Positions 8,349-16,586 of a stretch of DNA of 64,000 nt are shown piece after piece. Made by a program: the position numbers and the translations under genes. Each line of letters opens with the position of its first letter. Within the stretch, counting starts at the first letter, position 1. This DNA is from Rubrobacter taiwanensis. Its GTDB lineage: Bacteria > Actinomycetota > Rubrobacteria > Rubrobacterales > Rubrobacteraceae. Below the pieces are notes generated by a model. That model worked only from the letters and a program-made list of their open reading frames with translations, was not told the DNA's origin and ran no database searches. The stretch spans positions 174,676-238,675 of the forward strand of contig NZ_SKBU01000015.1 in NCBI RefSeq assembly GCF_004337705.1, in the 5' to 3' direction.

Positions 8349-9890
8349 CTACCCGAAGTCCACACCGCCAGAGCGGCGGGAGTCGGCGGCGGCCTCGAAG
8401 GTGCCCTGCGGGGTGCGGCGCACGGCGTTGACGCCCCCGAAGTACATGGAGGGCTCCTCGTAGGCCAGGTACTCGATCCCTCCCTCCGGCTCCAGGCGGG
8501 GCGCTCCGGCTTCGTAGGCAAACAGGCGGCCCTCGGCGTGGAAGCGCGGGGCCTCGACGGCGGCTTTGAGCGCCATACCCCGGTCGAAGACGTTGATGAG
8601 CACCTGCAGGATGGCGGTTGGGATGCGGGATGCACCGGGCGAGCCGAGCGCGACCATATCTCCCTCTTCGGTGATCAGGATGGTCGGGGACATGCTGGAG
8701 ACGAGCCGCTGGCCCGGCTTGAGGGCGTGGAAGCCCTTGGGGTTCAGCTCCGGCTCCCCCAGCGTGTTGCCCATCCAGATCCCGGTCCCCGGAATCGTTA
8801 TCCCCGACCCGTAGCCCATGCTCTGGGTTATGGAGACCGCCAGCCCCCCGGCGTCCATGCAGGAGAGGTGTGTGGTCTGGGCGGGGCCGAAGATCCGCTG
8901 CCGCTGAACGCGGGCGTACTCGTCGCTGGTGAGGCGCTCGGCGACCTCGGCGATCTCGTCCGCTTCCACGTAGGCCGAGGCCCGGTCGTGCAGCGCGAGG
9001 CGCATCGCGCCGGAGAGGATGCGCACGAATTCCTCCTGCGAGAGCCGCGGGATATCGTAGGCGGAGATGACGTTCAGCATCTGCACCAGCGTGGCGCCGC
9101 CCGCCGAGGGAGGCCCGTTGGTGTAGACGGTGCGGCCCCGGTACCTGAAGGTGAGCGGCTCGCGCACGACGGCCTCGTACTCGGCCAGGTCCCGGGCGGT
9201 GATGATCCCGCCCCGCGCCAGGATATACTCGGAGATGAGCTGCGCGAGCTCGCCCCGGTAGAAGAGGTCCGCGCCGAGCTCCCGCACGGCGTCGAAGGTA
9301 TCCGCAAGGTCGGGGAAGCGCACGAACTCGCCCTCCAGGTAGGGCCGGTCGCCGTTGTAGAAGTTCTTGCGGGTCTCCCCGGTGAGCTTGAGCAGCTCGG
9401 CCGCGACCTCCAGCCACATGCCGCTCGTCTTGCAGAGCCGGAAGCCCTCCCGCGCCAGCCGCGCGGCAGGAGCCAGAGCCTCCCGGAGCGTCAGCCTCCC
9501 GTGGCGGTGCTGCAGCAGCTCCCACCCCCGCAGCGCGCCCGGCACGGCGCAGGAGGCCGCCCCGACGGTGGAGTCTATCCCGTGACCGTACTTGAGCCGG
9601 ATCGTCTCCGGCTTTCCCCCGGCCCCGAACGCGGAGGGGTCCAGCCCCTTCCCCGGCATGCAGTCGTAGAAGTCTATGACCTCGCACGAGCCCCCGGGCG
9701 CGCGGACGGTGGCGAAACCGCCCCCGCCGATGGAGCTCATCAAAGGCTCGGTGACGCTCACCGCCGCCGCGGCGGCCACGGCGGCGTCCGCGGCGTTCCC
9801 GCCGGCCCGGTAGACCTCCGCCGCCGCCCGCGCCGCGTACGGAGTCCCGGCAGCCACCGCAAAGCTCGCCCGCACGCCCAGCTCGTCCAT
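8349..9890 (-). CDS. ggt: Gamma-glutamyltransferase family protein
   Basis: An N-terminal-nucleophile hydrolase of 513 residues that should self-cleave before the Thr of TTHLSCMD (339-346) into large and small subunits. It would transfer or hydrolyse gamma-glutamyl groups of glutathione-like compounds. GGGGFATV (near 56) and the conserved GNAADAA opening support the family. There is no signal peptide, so it may be cytoplasmic, as in GGT-like acylases. The -10 TATAAT (9905-9900) lies 9 bases before the ATG with no ribosome site, so the mRNA is probably leaderless. Confidence 0.88.
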   Translation of the reverse strand: MDELGVRASFAVAAGTPYAARAAAEVYRAGGNAADAAVAAAAAVSVTEPLMSSIGGGGFATVRAPGGSCEVIDFYDCMPGKGLDPSAFGAGGKPETIRLKYGHGIDSTVGAASCAVPGALRGWELLQHRHGRLTLREALAPAARLAREGFRLCKTSGMWLEVAAELLKLTGETRKNFYNGDRPYLEGEFVRFPDLADTFDAVRELGADLFYRGELAQLISEYILARGGIITARDLAEYEAVVREPLTFRYRGRTVYTNGPPSAGGATLVQMLNVISAYDIPRLSQEEFVRILSGAMRLALHDRASAYVEADEIAEVAERLTSDEYARVQRQRIFGPAQTTHLSCMDAGGLAVSITQSMGYGSGITIPGTGIWMGNTLGEPELNPKGFHALKPGQRLVSSMSPTILITEEGDMVALGSPGASRIPTAILQVLINVFDRGMALKAAVEAPRFHAEGRLFAYEAGAPRLEPEGGIEYLAYEEPSMYFGGVNAVRRTPQGTFEAAADSRRSGGVDFG

Positions 9891-9899
9891 AGCCGGCTA

Positions 9900-9905
9900 A
9901 TTATA
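9900..9905 (-). promoter_or_regulatory. -10 hexamer of ggt (leaderless)
   Basis: A consensus TATAAT on the reverse strand 9 bases before the ATG at 9890. No Shine-Dalgarno lies between them. Confidence 0.5.
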
Positions 9906-9958
9906 CGCAGTTTCACCCCTGCCGGATTCGCCGACCCCGAAAGCCGGGGGGTCAGGAG

Positions 9959-11188
9959 TTACGGCCCCTCTTTCTCGCGCGAGCGGCCGTAGAGCCGGGT
10001 CAAAGGAGCTGCGGTAACGCCGTGAACGAGGATCGAGGCGCAGATGATCAGGCTCCCCGCTGCCCAGACCGCCTCCAGCCCCGTCTCGCGCAGCGAGAGG
10101 TTCGCGTAGTAGAGGGCCGCGACGCCTATGGGACCGAACCAGCCCAGGAAGAGCGCATCCCGCCAGCCCCGGATCTGGCCGGCCAGAGGCCACAGCGCCA
10201 GCACTGCCGGCAGCCGGCGGAGCAGTAGCACCGCGACCGCCAGCGCGACGCCGCTCCATCCCAACCGCAGCCAGCTCTCCCAGGGGAGGCTCATTCCGAG
10301 CAGCACGAAGATCGGCAGGATGAAGAAGCGCGTCCCCACCTCCTGCACCCGCTCCTGCGGCTCGCGGTCCCCCTTCACTACCAGGTCGAACGCCACCCCG
10401 GCGACAAAAACTGCAAGGATGCCGTCGCTGCCGATGAGCTTCGCGCTTCCGAGCACGACGAGGGAGAGCGCCAGGGTGTAGGCCAGGAAGAAGGTCTGCT
10501 CCACGGTATGCTCGGCCTTGCCCCACTCCACAAGCCGGCCGGCCGCATACCCGAGAGCGGCTCCGAAGAGGACGGCCACACCCACCTCCCAGAGCAGGGT
10601 GTGAACGAGCCAGTGCGTGAGGGCCTCCTCCGGCGGGTGGGCCAGAAGCAGGATGGGCAGGAAGACGAAGGGGTAGGCCAGCCCGTCGTTGGCGCCCGAC
10701 TCGCCGGAGAGCAGGTGCCGCAGGCGATCCGGCAGGTTCCGCTCCGCGACCTCGCCGGTGACGATGGTGCTTGAGACGACCGGGTCGGTCGGGGTGAGTA
10801 CGGCCCCTAGGAGCAGCGCAGCCAGCAGCGGCAGCCCCAGGATGAGGTAAGCCAGAAGGCCGCTCGCGAGCCACATGAGCGGCATCACGAGCCCGAGCAT
10901 AACCGCCAGGGAGCGCCAGCTGTGGAAGGGGAACTTCTCGGGCAGCCGCAGGGCCACGCCCATGAGTGAGATCGCCAGCGTCACGCGGGTGGCCTGCTCC
11001 AGGATGGTTGTCTGATCCCCCCACCGGGACACCTCCAGCAGGTCGAAGGCCAGGGGGCCGATGAGCACTCCCGCCAGCAGGGCTATCAGGGGGGTCGAGA
11101 GGAAGGAGCGCCGGATCGGGTTTGAGAGCAACCCGATCACCATCACCACCCCGCCGATGGCGACCAGGGCTATATTGAGCTGGTCCAC
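9959..11188 (-). CDS. Cation/proton antiporter, CPA1 (NhaP-like) family
   Basis: A 409-residue membrane protein with about 12 hydrophobic segments. TPTDPV (near 134) is the unwound helix motif, and ESGANDGLAYP holds the Asn-Asp pair that binds the cation and proton in electroneutral NhaP-type exchangers. It should exchange Na+ or K+ for H+ to keep cytoplasmic pH and ion balance. GTG start with a strong GGGAGGGGAG site. No C-terminal regulatory domain is present. Confidence 0.85.
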   Translation of the reverse strand: MDQLNIALVAIGGVVMVIGLLSNPIRRSFLSTPLIALLAGVLIGPLAFDLLEVSRWGDQTTILEQATRVTLAISLMGVALRLPEKFPFHSWRSLAVMLGLVMPLMWLASGLLAYLILGLPLLAALLLGAVLTPTDPVVSSTIVTGEVAERNLPDRLRHLLSGESGANDGLAYPFVFLPILLLAHPPEEALTHWLVHTLLWEVGVAVLFGAALGYAAGRLVEWGKAEHTVEQTFFLAYTLALSLVVLGSAKLIGSDGILAVFVAGVAFDLVVKGDREPQERVQEVGTRFFILPIFVLLGMSLPWESWLRLGWSGVALAVAVLLLRRLPAVLALWPLAGQIRGWRDALFLGWFGPIGVAALYYANLSLRETGLEAVWAAGSLIICASILVHGVTAAPLTRLYGRSREKEGP

Positions 11189-11239
11189 GGTCGCTCCCCT
11201 CCCAGCCTTGGGGCGGCCTGTGGCAAAGCCACTCTCATC

Positions 11240-11534
11240 TCATCGCAGAACTTCGCAGACCGCGGCCGTCACGAGCCCGTAGGCCGCATCCACACCCAAT
11301 CCGGTGGCTATCCCGAAGAGCGTCTCGAGCCCGCTCTGGCGGTTTTGAGCAGCCTCCCCTCCCTGCTCCCCGGAGAGGTCCACGCCGATCCCGGCGGCCG
11401 GCCGGGCCGCCACCTCCGCCGGGACGCTGCTCGCCGGGCGACTCCCGGACGAGCATATCCGCGTAGGTCGTGGCGTTCAGGGTCACCGTGCCGGCGGCTC
11501 CGGCCACCGTTCCCAGGAGAATCCCCTGCAGCAC
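11240..11534 (-). pseudogene. Frameshifted small membrane-protein gene
   Basis: The frame from GTG 11534 (GGAGG at 8 bases) encodes VLQGILLGTVAGAAGTVTLN then TTYADMLVRESPG. Near 11430-11437 the sensible coding frame moves by one base: the next frame reads SSVPAEVAARPAAGIGVDLS and later QSGLETLFGIATGLGVDAAY, ending at a TGA (11242-11240). Together they give a plausible 97-residue Gly/Ala-rich membrane protein, while each frame alone gives a low-complexity tail. Either a real frameshift or a sequencing error. Confidence 0.6.
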
Positions 11535-11630
11535 GGCTATCACCTCCGTTTTCGGATCTCTTCCGGTGCGCCATCCTTACCCGATCTTCCCGGCCCGGAA
11601 TCCGGGCGCCCCTCCGGGTCCGCTATCGGC

Positions 11631-11636
11631 TATTAT
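11631..11636 (+). promoter_or_regulatory. -10 hexamer of the nicotinate phosphoribosyltransferase gene
   Basis: TATTAT lies 34 bases before the TTG start. It rules out the ATG-like start at 11637, which would fall before the transcription start. GGAGAGG (11661-11667) is the ribosome site. Confidence 0.4.
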
Positions 11637-11669
11637 GTGCGCGGCGAAAGCGAGAAGGACGGAGAGGTT

Positions 11670-12824
11670 TTGAGCGCAGATCTCAGATTCCACATAGCCG
11701 GCGAAGAAGAGATAAAGACCGCTCAGGTCGCGGACGTCTACTTCCACCGCACGATGCAGATCCTGAAGGCCCGCAACATGGACCGCACGCACGTCCACGC
11801 CGAGGTAACCCTCAAGTCCGCAGATCCGGACGAGTGGTTTGTGGTCGCCGGTCTGGACGAGGTGGCGCACCTGCTGGACGGCCTGGAGCTGGAGGCCCGG
11901 GCGGTCCCGGAGGGCACTATCTGCCGCCCGCACGAGCCCGTTCTCACGCTAAACGGCCCGTACGGGGAGTTTGCCGAGCACGAGACGGCGATCCTGGGCT
12001 TCCTCTGTCAGGCCTCCGGGGTGGCGACCGCGGCGGCCCGCTGCCGGCTAGCGGCCGGGGAGCGGCGCCTCATCTCCTTCGGAGCCCGCCGGATGCACCC
12101 GGCCATAAGCCTCATGATAGAGCGCGCCGCCTATCTCGGGGGCTGCGACGGGGTGGCGGTCGAGCTGGCAGCGAAGGAGCTCGGCATCCCGGCCACGGGC
12201 ACCACCCCGCACGCGCTGGCACTGATACTGGGCTCGACGGCGGAGATGGCCCGGGCCTTCGATGAGATCGTGGACGAGTCCGTACCCCGCACCATTCTCA
12301 TCGACACCTTCGACGATGAAAAGTTCGGGGCGGTTCTTGCGGCCGAGGCCATCCCGGAGAGCATCTTCGCCGTCCGGCTGGACACGCCCGGCAACCGCCG
12401 GGGCAACTTCGCGGATCTGATGCGCGAGGTGCGCTGGGAGCTGGACAGCCGGGGGTTCGAGCACGTCAAGCTCTTCGCTTCGGGGGGGATCGGGGTGGAG
12501 GAGATCTTGGAGCTGAACCCCGTCTGCGACGCCTACGGTATCGGCGGCCCCATCGCCGCCGCGCCGATGGTGGACTACTCGCTAGACATCGTGGAGGTCG
12601 AGGGCCGCCCCCGCGCCAAGCGCGGCAAGATGAGCGGCCGCAAGACGCTCGCAGAGCTGCCGGACGGCACGCGCCGGGTGGTGCCTGCCGGAGCCGGGCT
12701 CCCCGAAGGCGCACGCGACGCTCTCCGCCCGCTGGATGAGCTCTATGCCGGAGGCGCCGACGTCTCTGCGGCGCGCCGGCGGGTCCTGGACCAGCTCGCC
12801 ACGGGCCGTTACACGCTCGACTAG
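11670..12824 (+). CDS. pncB: Nicotinate phosphoribosyltransferase
   Basis: Converts nicotinate and PRPP to nicotinate mononucleotide in the Preiss-Handler route of NAD synthesis. The 384-residue protein resembles the compact archaeal/actinobacterial type: TAQVADVYFHRTMQILK at the start, SFGARRMHPAIS (phosphoribosyl site), GTTPHALAL, FDDEKFGA, VRLDTPGNRRG and FASGGIGVEEI. TTG 11670 is preferred because of GGAGAGG and the upstream -10. The C-terminal stop overlaps the end of the convergent TerC gene by 4 bases. Confidence 0.9.
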   Translation: MSADLRFHIAGEEEIKTAQVADVYFHRTMQILKARNMDRTHVHAEVTLKSADPDEWFVVAGLDEVAHLLDGLELEARAVPEGTICRPHEPVLTLNGPYGEFAEHETAILGFLCQASGVATAAARCRLAAGERRLISFGARRMHPAISLMIERAAYLGGCDGVAVELAAKELGIPATGTTPHALALILGSTAEMARAFDEIVDESVPRTILIDTFDDEKFGAVLAAEAIPESIFAVRLDTPGNRRGNFADLMREVRWELDSRGFEHVKLFASGGIGVEEILELNPVCDAYGIGGPIAAAPMVDYSLDIVEVEGRPRAKRGKMSGRKTLAELPDGTRRVVPAGAGLPEGARDALRPLDELYAGGADVSAARRRVLDQLATGRYTLD

Positions 12825-13738
12825 CGCCTCCGGGTCCTGTAGAGGGAGAAGAGGATCGAAGCGGCTATCACGGTGGTTATGAACGGCAGGGAGATCCAGA
12901 TCGGGAACTTCCCGACGATATCCGAGAGCATGAACTTCACGCCGACGAAGACCAGCACGATGGAGAGCCCGACCTTCAGGTAGATGAAGCGCTCCATCAT
13001 GCCGGCCAGCATGAAGTACAGCGCTCTTAAGCCCAGGATGGCGAACGCGTTGGAGGTCCAGACCACGAACGGATCCCGGGTTATGGCGAAGATCGCGGGT
13101 ATGGAGTCCACGGCGAAGACGAGATCCGTGCTCTCGACGGCCACGAGCACCGCGAACAGCGGCGTGGCGAGCAGCTTGCCGCGCTCGCGCACGAAGAAGC
13201 GCTGGCCACGGTACTCGCCGGTCATCGGCAGCAGCCGGCGCACCAGCCTCAGAACCGGGTTGCGCTCGGGATGCACCTCCCCGCTGCGGTGCCGGGCCAT
13301 CTTTATCCCGGTGTAGATCAGGAAGGCTCCGAAGACGTAGACGATCCAGTCGTAACGCTCCAGAAGCTCCGCGCCGATGAGGATGAAGATGCCCCGCATC
13401 ACCAGCGCCCCGACCACGCCCCAGAAGAGCACGCGATACTGGTAGGCCGGCGGAACGGCGAAGTAGGCGAAGATCAGGGCGAAGACGAAGACGTTGTCCA
13501 CCGAGAGCGCCTTCTCCAGCACGTAGCCCGTGAAGTACTCGCCGGCCGTGACCGGACCGGCCCACCACCACACGAAGCCGCCGAAGATCACCGCCAGCGC
13601 CACCCAGAACCCGCTGAGCAGCGTCGCCTCGCGGAAAGAAACCTTCTTCGCATCCCGGTGGAAGACGAAGAGATCCAGCGCCAGCATCAGCAGGACGAAG
13701 GCTCCGAACGCCACCCAGGCCCAGACCGGGAACGTCAC
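12821..13738 (-). CDS. TerC/Alx family membrane protein, probable Mn2+ exporter
   Basis: A 305-residue protein with about nine hydrophobic segments. It has the paired acidic family motifs EKALSVDNVFVFALIF (near 80) and VAVESTDLVFAVDSIPAI (near 205). TerC/Alx proteins (YkoY, Alx) export manganese or load it into exoenzymes. A Mn2+-sensing yybP-ykoY riboswitch upstream matches this role. The GTG start (13738) overlaps the stop of a 15-residue leader ORF as GTGA and has no clear ribosome site of its own, so its translation is probably coupled. Confidence 0.92.
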   Translation of the reverse strand: MTFPVWAWVAFGAFVLLMLALDLFVFHRDAKKVSFREATLLSGFWVALAVIFGGFVWWWAGPVTAGEYFTGYVLEKALSVDNVFVFALIFAYFAVPPAYQYRVLFWGVVGALVMRGIFILIGAELLERYDWIVYVFGAFLIYTGIKMARHRSGEVHPERNPVLRLVRRLLPMTGEYRGQRFFVRERGKLLATPLFAVLVAVESTDLVFAVDSIPAIFAITRDPFVVWTSNAFAILGLRALYFMLAGMMERFIYLKVGLSIVLVFVGVKFMLSDIVGKFPIWISLPFITTVIAASILFSLYRTRRR

Positions 13739-13782
13739 CGCTCCCTCACCCCCGGCCCAGCAGGTGCAACTTCAATCGACAT
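13735..13782 (-). CDS. Short leader ORF coupled to the TerC gene
   Basis: ATG at 13782 follows a strong GGAGAGGAG (13798-13790) and encodes 15 residues, MSIEVAPAGPGVRER. Its TGA overlaps the GTG of the TerC gene in GTGA. The best ribosome site in the region belongs to this small ORF, so it may feed ribosomes to the transporter gene. No homologue is recognised; the peptide itself may be unimportant. Confidence 0.55.
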   Translation of the reverse strand: MSIEVAPAGPGVRER

Positions 13783-13822
13783 AGCCCATCTCCTCTCCGG
13801 TGACGGGCCGCGGCGTCGCACG

Positions 13823-13867
13823 AAAAAGCGAGGCCACCGCGGCCGGTTTTGCCTGCGGTGGTCTCGC
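13823..13867 (-). terminator. Riboswitch-controlled intrinsic terminator
   Basis: On the reverse strand GCGAGACCACCGC (13867-13855) pairs with GCGGTGGCCTCGC (13840-13828) with one mismatch, followed directly by five T (13827-13823). The 5' arm contains the conserved 3' end of the Mn aptamer (GCGAGACC plus the P1 strand CACCG), so aptamer and terminator cannot form together. Confidence 0.85.
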
Positions 13868-13964
13868 CGCTGTAACTCCCGGTTACAGGTGCCGGCCGGG
13901 AGCCGGAGGCTCCGTACTGACGACCGGTCACCTCCGCCGTAGCGGAGGGCTACTCCCCAACACC
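13851..13964 (-). ncRNA. yybP-ykoY (Mn2+) riboswitch
   Basis: The reverse strand carries the conserved blocks of the Mn2+-sensing aptamer: GGGGAGTAGCC (13958-13948), then GTCGTCAGTACG in the middle, and GGCGAGACC (13868-13860). P1 can form between GGTG near 13964-13961 and CACC near 13859. In this class Mn2+ docks two loops and stabilises the aptamer. Here that would prevent the overlapping terminator and switch on the TerC/Alx gene, the usual target. Confidence 0.92.
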
Positions 13965-13968
13965 GGGA

Positions 13969-13997
13969 TTTATACCCCGCGAACGGCCCTCCGTCAA
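13969..13997 (-). promoter_or_regulatory. Promoter of the riboswitch-TerC transcript
   Basis: -35 TTGACG (13997-13992), 17-base spacer, -10 TATAAA (13974-13969) on the reverse strand. The predicted start falls at about 13962-13964, the first base pair of the riboswitch P1 stem. Confidence 0.8.
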
Positions 13998-14044
13998 GGA
14001 GGGGCCTCCCCGCTACCGGCATCCCTAATGTACCCTTTCCGGTT

Positions 14045-15475
14045 GTGCCGTCCATACAGGAGATAGCGGGATATGTCGCGGCGGGGGCTCCGTTCCTGAT
14101 CGCCGCTCTGGCGCTGCTGGTGCTGCGGTGGCCGGCGACGCGAGCGGGAGGGGCGGCGCTGGCGGCGGCGTTGGGAGGCGCGCTTCTGTGTCCGGCGCTG
14201 ACGGCTGCGGGGCTGGGGGAGGCCGCGTGGTCCGGCCTGGGGACCGCGGCAAACGTGCTGTACGTGCTCTTCGGCGGGCTGCTGCTCTTCAACGTCCTCT
14301 CGCGGACCGGAGCGGTGGACCGGGTCTCGGAGTTTCTGGGACGGCTGGAGCCGGACCGGGGGGCGCTGGCGCTCGTGGTCGTGGTCGGGGCGGCCCCGTT
14401 CTTCGAATCGGTAACGGGCTTCGGGGTGGCGGTCGTGATCTCAGCCCCGGTACTGCTCGCCGCAGGGTTCTCCCGGGTGCGCACGGCGGCACTGGCGAGC
14501 TGGGGCCAGTGCGCCGTGCCGTGGGGAGCTCTGGGCGTGGGCACGGTGGTCGGGGCGGATCTGGCGGGGCTGCAGTTCGGGGAGCTCTCGGACGCCAGCG
14601 CCCTGCTGAACCTGCCGCTCTTTCCCGTATACGGACTGGCGGCGGTCATGATGGCCGGGGGCTTCTCCGGTCTCCGGCGAAACGGAGCTGAGGCGGCGGG
14701 GCTCGGGCTTGCGGCGGGCGCCGGAACGCTGCTGACGAGCCTGTACCTGGTCCCCGAGCTCGCCGGGGCGGCGGGAGGACTGGTGGCGGTGGCCGCCTTC
14801 CTCCTGCCGCGCCGGAGCCGGTTGCGGGAGCTGCCCCTCCCCCGGCGCTCGCTGGCTCCGTACGGGCTGCTGCTGGCGCTCCTGGTCTCCGCCAGCGGCG
14901 TTCCTCCGGTGGAACGAGCGCTGGAGGGGCTTGGTCCCGCCTTCTCGGGGCCTGCGATCTGGCTCTTCGTCTCCGCCGCTTTCGCGGCTCTCCTGCTCGG
15001 CCTCAAGCGCGCCGAAGCGACCTCCGCGCTCGGTGATACGCTCCGGCAGTGGCTGCCGGTCGCCGGAGCCGTGCTGGCGTTCGTGCTGGCCGGCCAGATC
15101 ATGGCCGCCTCGGGTGCGGCGGCGCTGCTGGCCGGTGGAGCGGCGGCGGCGCTGGGCGGCCTGTACCCGGCCTTCGGACCGGCCGTGGGCGCTCTCGGCG
15201 GGGCGCTCACGGGCTCCAACGCGGCCTCGAACGCACTCTTCATGCCCTTCCAGGCAGAGGCGGCCCGGGCGGGGGATGCCTCCCTTCTCACGCTCGCGGC
15301 GCTGCAGAACGTGGCGGGAAGCCACGCGAGCATGCTGGCGCCCCAGAGGGTGGTGCTCGCAGCTGCGGCCGTGGGTATGGCCGGACGGGAAGCCGAGATA
15401 GTGCGGTCGATCGCGCCTCCGGTCCTCGTCTCGCTGGCGGTCCTGACCGTGGTCGGCGCAGCGTCTCTCGTCTAG
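14045..15475 (+). CDS. lctP: L-lactate permease (LctP/LldP family)
   Basis: A 476-residue protein with about 13 hydrophobic segments, predicted to import lactate or glycolate with protons. FESVTGFGVAVVISAPVLLA (near 121) and GALTGSNAASNALFMPFQ (near 385) are signature stretches of the family. It is somewhat shorter than E. coli LldP (551). The GTG start lacks a ribosome site; TAATGT 13 bases upstream could be the -10. It is divergent from the riboswitch. Confidence 0.87.
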   Translation: MPSIQEIAGYVAAGAPFLIAALALLVLRWPATRAGGAALAAALGGALLCPALTAAGLGEAAWSGLGTAANVLYVLFGGLLLFNVLSRTGAVDRVSEFLGRLEPDRGALALVVVVGAAPFFESVTGFGVAVVISAPVLLAAGFSRVRTAALASWGQCAVPWGALGVGTVVGADLAGLQFGELSDASALLNLPLFPVYGLAAVMMAGGFSGLRRNGAEAAGLGLAAGAGTLLTSLYLVPELAGAAGGLVAVAAFLLPRRSRLRELPLPRRSLAPYGLLLALLVSASGVPPVERALEGLGPAFSGPAIWLFVSAAFAALLLGLKRAEATSALGDTLRQWLPVAGAVLAFVLAGQIMAASGAAALLAGGAAAALGGLYPAFGPAVGALGGALTGSNAASNALFMPFQAEAARAGDASLLTLAALQNVAGSHASMLAPQRVVLAAAAVGMAGREAEIVRSIAPPVLVSLAVLTVVGAASLV

Positions 15476-15486
15476 ACTGAGGAGGT

Positions 15487-15522
15487 ATGCAAGGCCCCGT
15501 CTTCCGCCCCGAATATCCGTAA
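15487..15522 (+). CDS. Upstream ORF of azlC
   Basis: ATG at 15487 sits right behind GAGGAGGT and encodes 11 residues (MQGPVFRPEYP) before TAA at 15520-15522. It is in the same frame as azlC, whose GTG is 6 bases further on and has no ribosome site. Either a reinitiation leader or the remnant of a longer N-terminus cut by a stop codon. Confidence 0.35.
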   Translation: MQGPVFRPEYP

Positions 15523-15528
15523 CGCGGT

Positions 15529-16233
15529 GTGAGAGCGAAACCCGACACCAGAAGGGAAATCGCCGCCGGCATCCGGGCGGCGCTGCCCATCGTCGCCGGA
15601 TACCTGCCGGCGGCGGTCGCGTTCGGGGTGGCGGCGCGGGAGGCCGGACTGAGCGTGGTCGAGGCCGTGGGCATGTCCCTGATCATATTCTCCGGCGCCA
15701 GTCAGCTGGCGCTGGTGGGCCTGATCGCGGGCGGAGCCCCGGGCCCGACGGCGGCGGCGACCGCGCTCCTGCTCAGCCTGCGGCACGTACTCTACGGCCC
15801 GGTCCTCGCCCGCCGCCTGCGGGGCTTCGGGACGGGGCGGACCCTGATGGCGGCCTTCGGGCTCACGGACGAAGTCTTCGCCGTGGCCTCCGGGCGCTCC
15901 GGGGAGCCGGTGAGGTTCGGCTGGCTCCTGTGCCTGGAGGCGGGGGCGTACGTCTCCTGGGCGCTCGGGACCTGGGCCGGAGCCGCCGGGGGCGATACGG
16001 TGGTGCAGTTGATGCCTTCGCTGGCACCGGCGCTGGGCTTCGCCCTGCCGGCCATCTTCGCCGCCCTGCTGGTCCCGGTGCTCCTCCGGCCCGGCCGGGA
16101 GCTGGCCGCGGCCGCCGCCGGCGCGGCAACGGCTCTGGTCCTGCACCTCGCCGGGCTCGGCGGCTGGAGCGTGCTGGCCGCCGGCGTCCTGGGCCCGGCG
16201 GCGGCTTTGATCCTGGAGAGGAGCCACCGGTGA
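15529..16233 (+). CDS. azlC: AzlC family branched-chain amino acid exporter, large subunit
   Basis: A 234-residue membrane protein of the AzlC/YgaZ family, which with AzlD exports branched-chain amino acids. Family features include PIVAGYLPAAVAFGVAAREA near the start, FSGASQLALVGL, LSLRHVLYGP and GLTDEVFAV. The stop overlaps the azlD start in GTGA. Translation may depend on the short ORF just upstream. Confidence 0.9.
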   Translation: MRAKPDTRREIAAGIRAALPIVAGYLPAAVAFGVAAREAGLSVVEAVGMSLIIFSGASQLALVGLIAGGAPGPTAAATALLLSLRHVLYGPVLARRLRGFGTGRTLMAAFGLTDEVFAVASGRSGEPVRFGWLLCLEAGAYVSWALGTWAGAAGGDTVVQLMPSLAPALGFALPAIFAALLVPVLLRPGRELAAAAAGAATALVLHLAGLGGWSVLAAGVLGPAAALILERSHR

Positions 16234-16571
16234 ACGCGGAGCTGTGGCTGCTCTTCCTGGTGGTCGGGGCGGGGACCTACCTGGCCCGGCTGCTGCCGCT
16301 TTCGGCGGCGCTGCGCCGCCGGGACCCGGAGGGGAGCGATACCCCTTCGGGGCTCGACCGGACGCTGGGCCTGGTCGGGCCCGCCGTCATAGCGGCGCTG
16401 CTCGTGATCTCCGTGGTCCCGGACCCGGAGACCCCGAATCTCTGGCGGGAGCTGCTCCGGGGGCTGGTGGCCCTCGTCCCCACCTGCCTGGCGGCCGTCC
16501 GCTGGCAGAACCTGGGGATCACCGTGCTGGTGGGGGTGGCAGCCTACGGACTGGCCGCGATCTGGATCTGA
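16230..16571 (+). CDS. azlD: AzlD family branched-chain amino acid exporter, small subunit
   Basis: A 113-residue protein with four hydrophobic segments, partner of AzlC. TYLARLLPL near residue 16 and LVGPAVIAALLV near 50 are typical of AzlD/YgaH. The GTG start overlaps the azlC stop by 4 bases (GTGA), a common sign of coupled synthesis of a two-subunit transporter. Confidence 0.88.
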   Translation: MNAELWLLFLVVGAGTYLARLLPLSAALRRRDPEGSDTPSGLDRTLGLVGPAVIAALLVISVVPDPETPNLWRELLRGLVALVPTCLAAVRWQNLGITVLVGVAAYGLAAIWI

Positions 16572-16586
16572 CCCCGCCGGACCCGC

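Noticed and set aside
9933-9953. Hairpin GACCCC/GGGGTC after the antiporter gene as a terminator
   Set aside because: There is no T-run on the transcribed strand, so I would not call it an intrinsic terminator.
13735-15333. Long reverse-strand open frame under the lactate permease gene
   Set aside because: It is a low-complexity Ala/Ser/Pro/Arg translation opposite a well-supported membrane protein; only its last 15 codons, downstream of the riboswitch, have a ribosome site.
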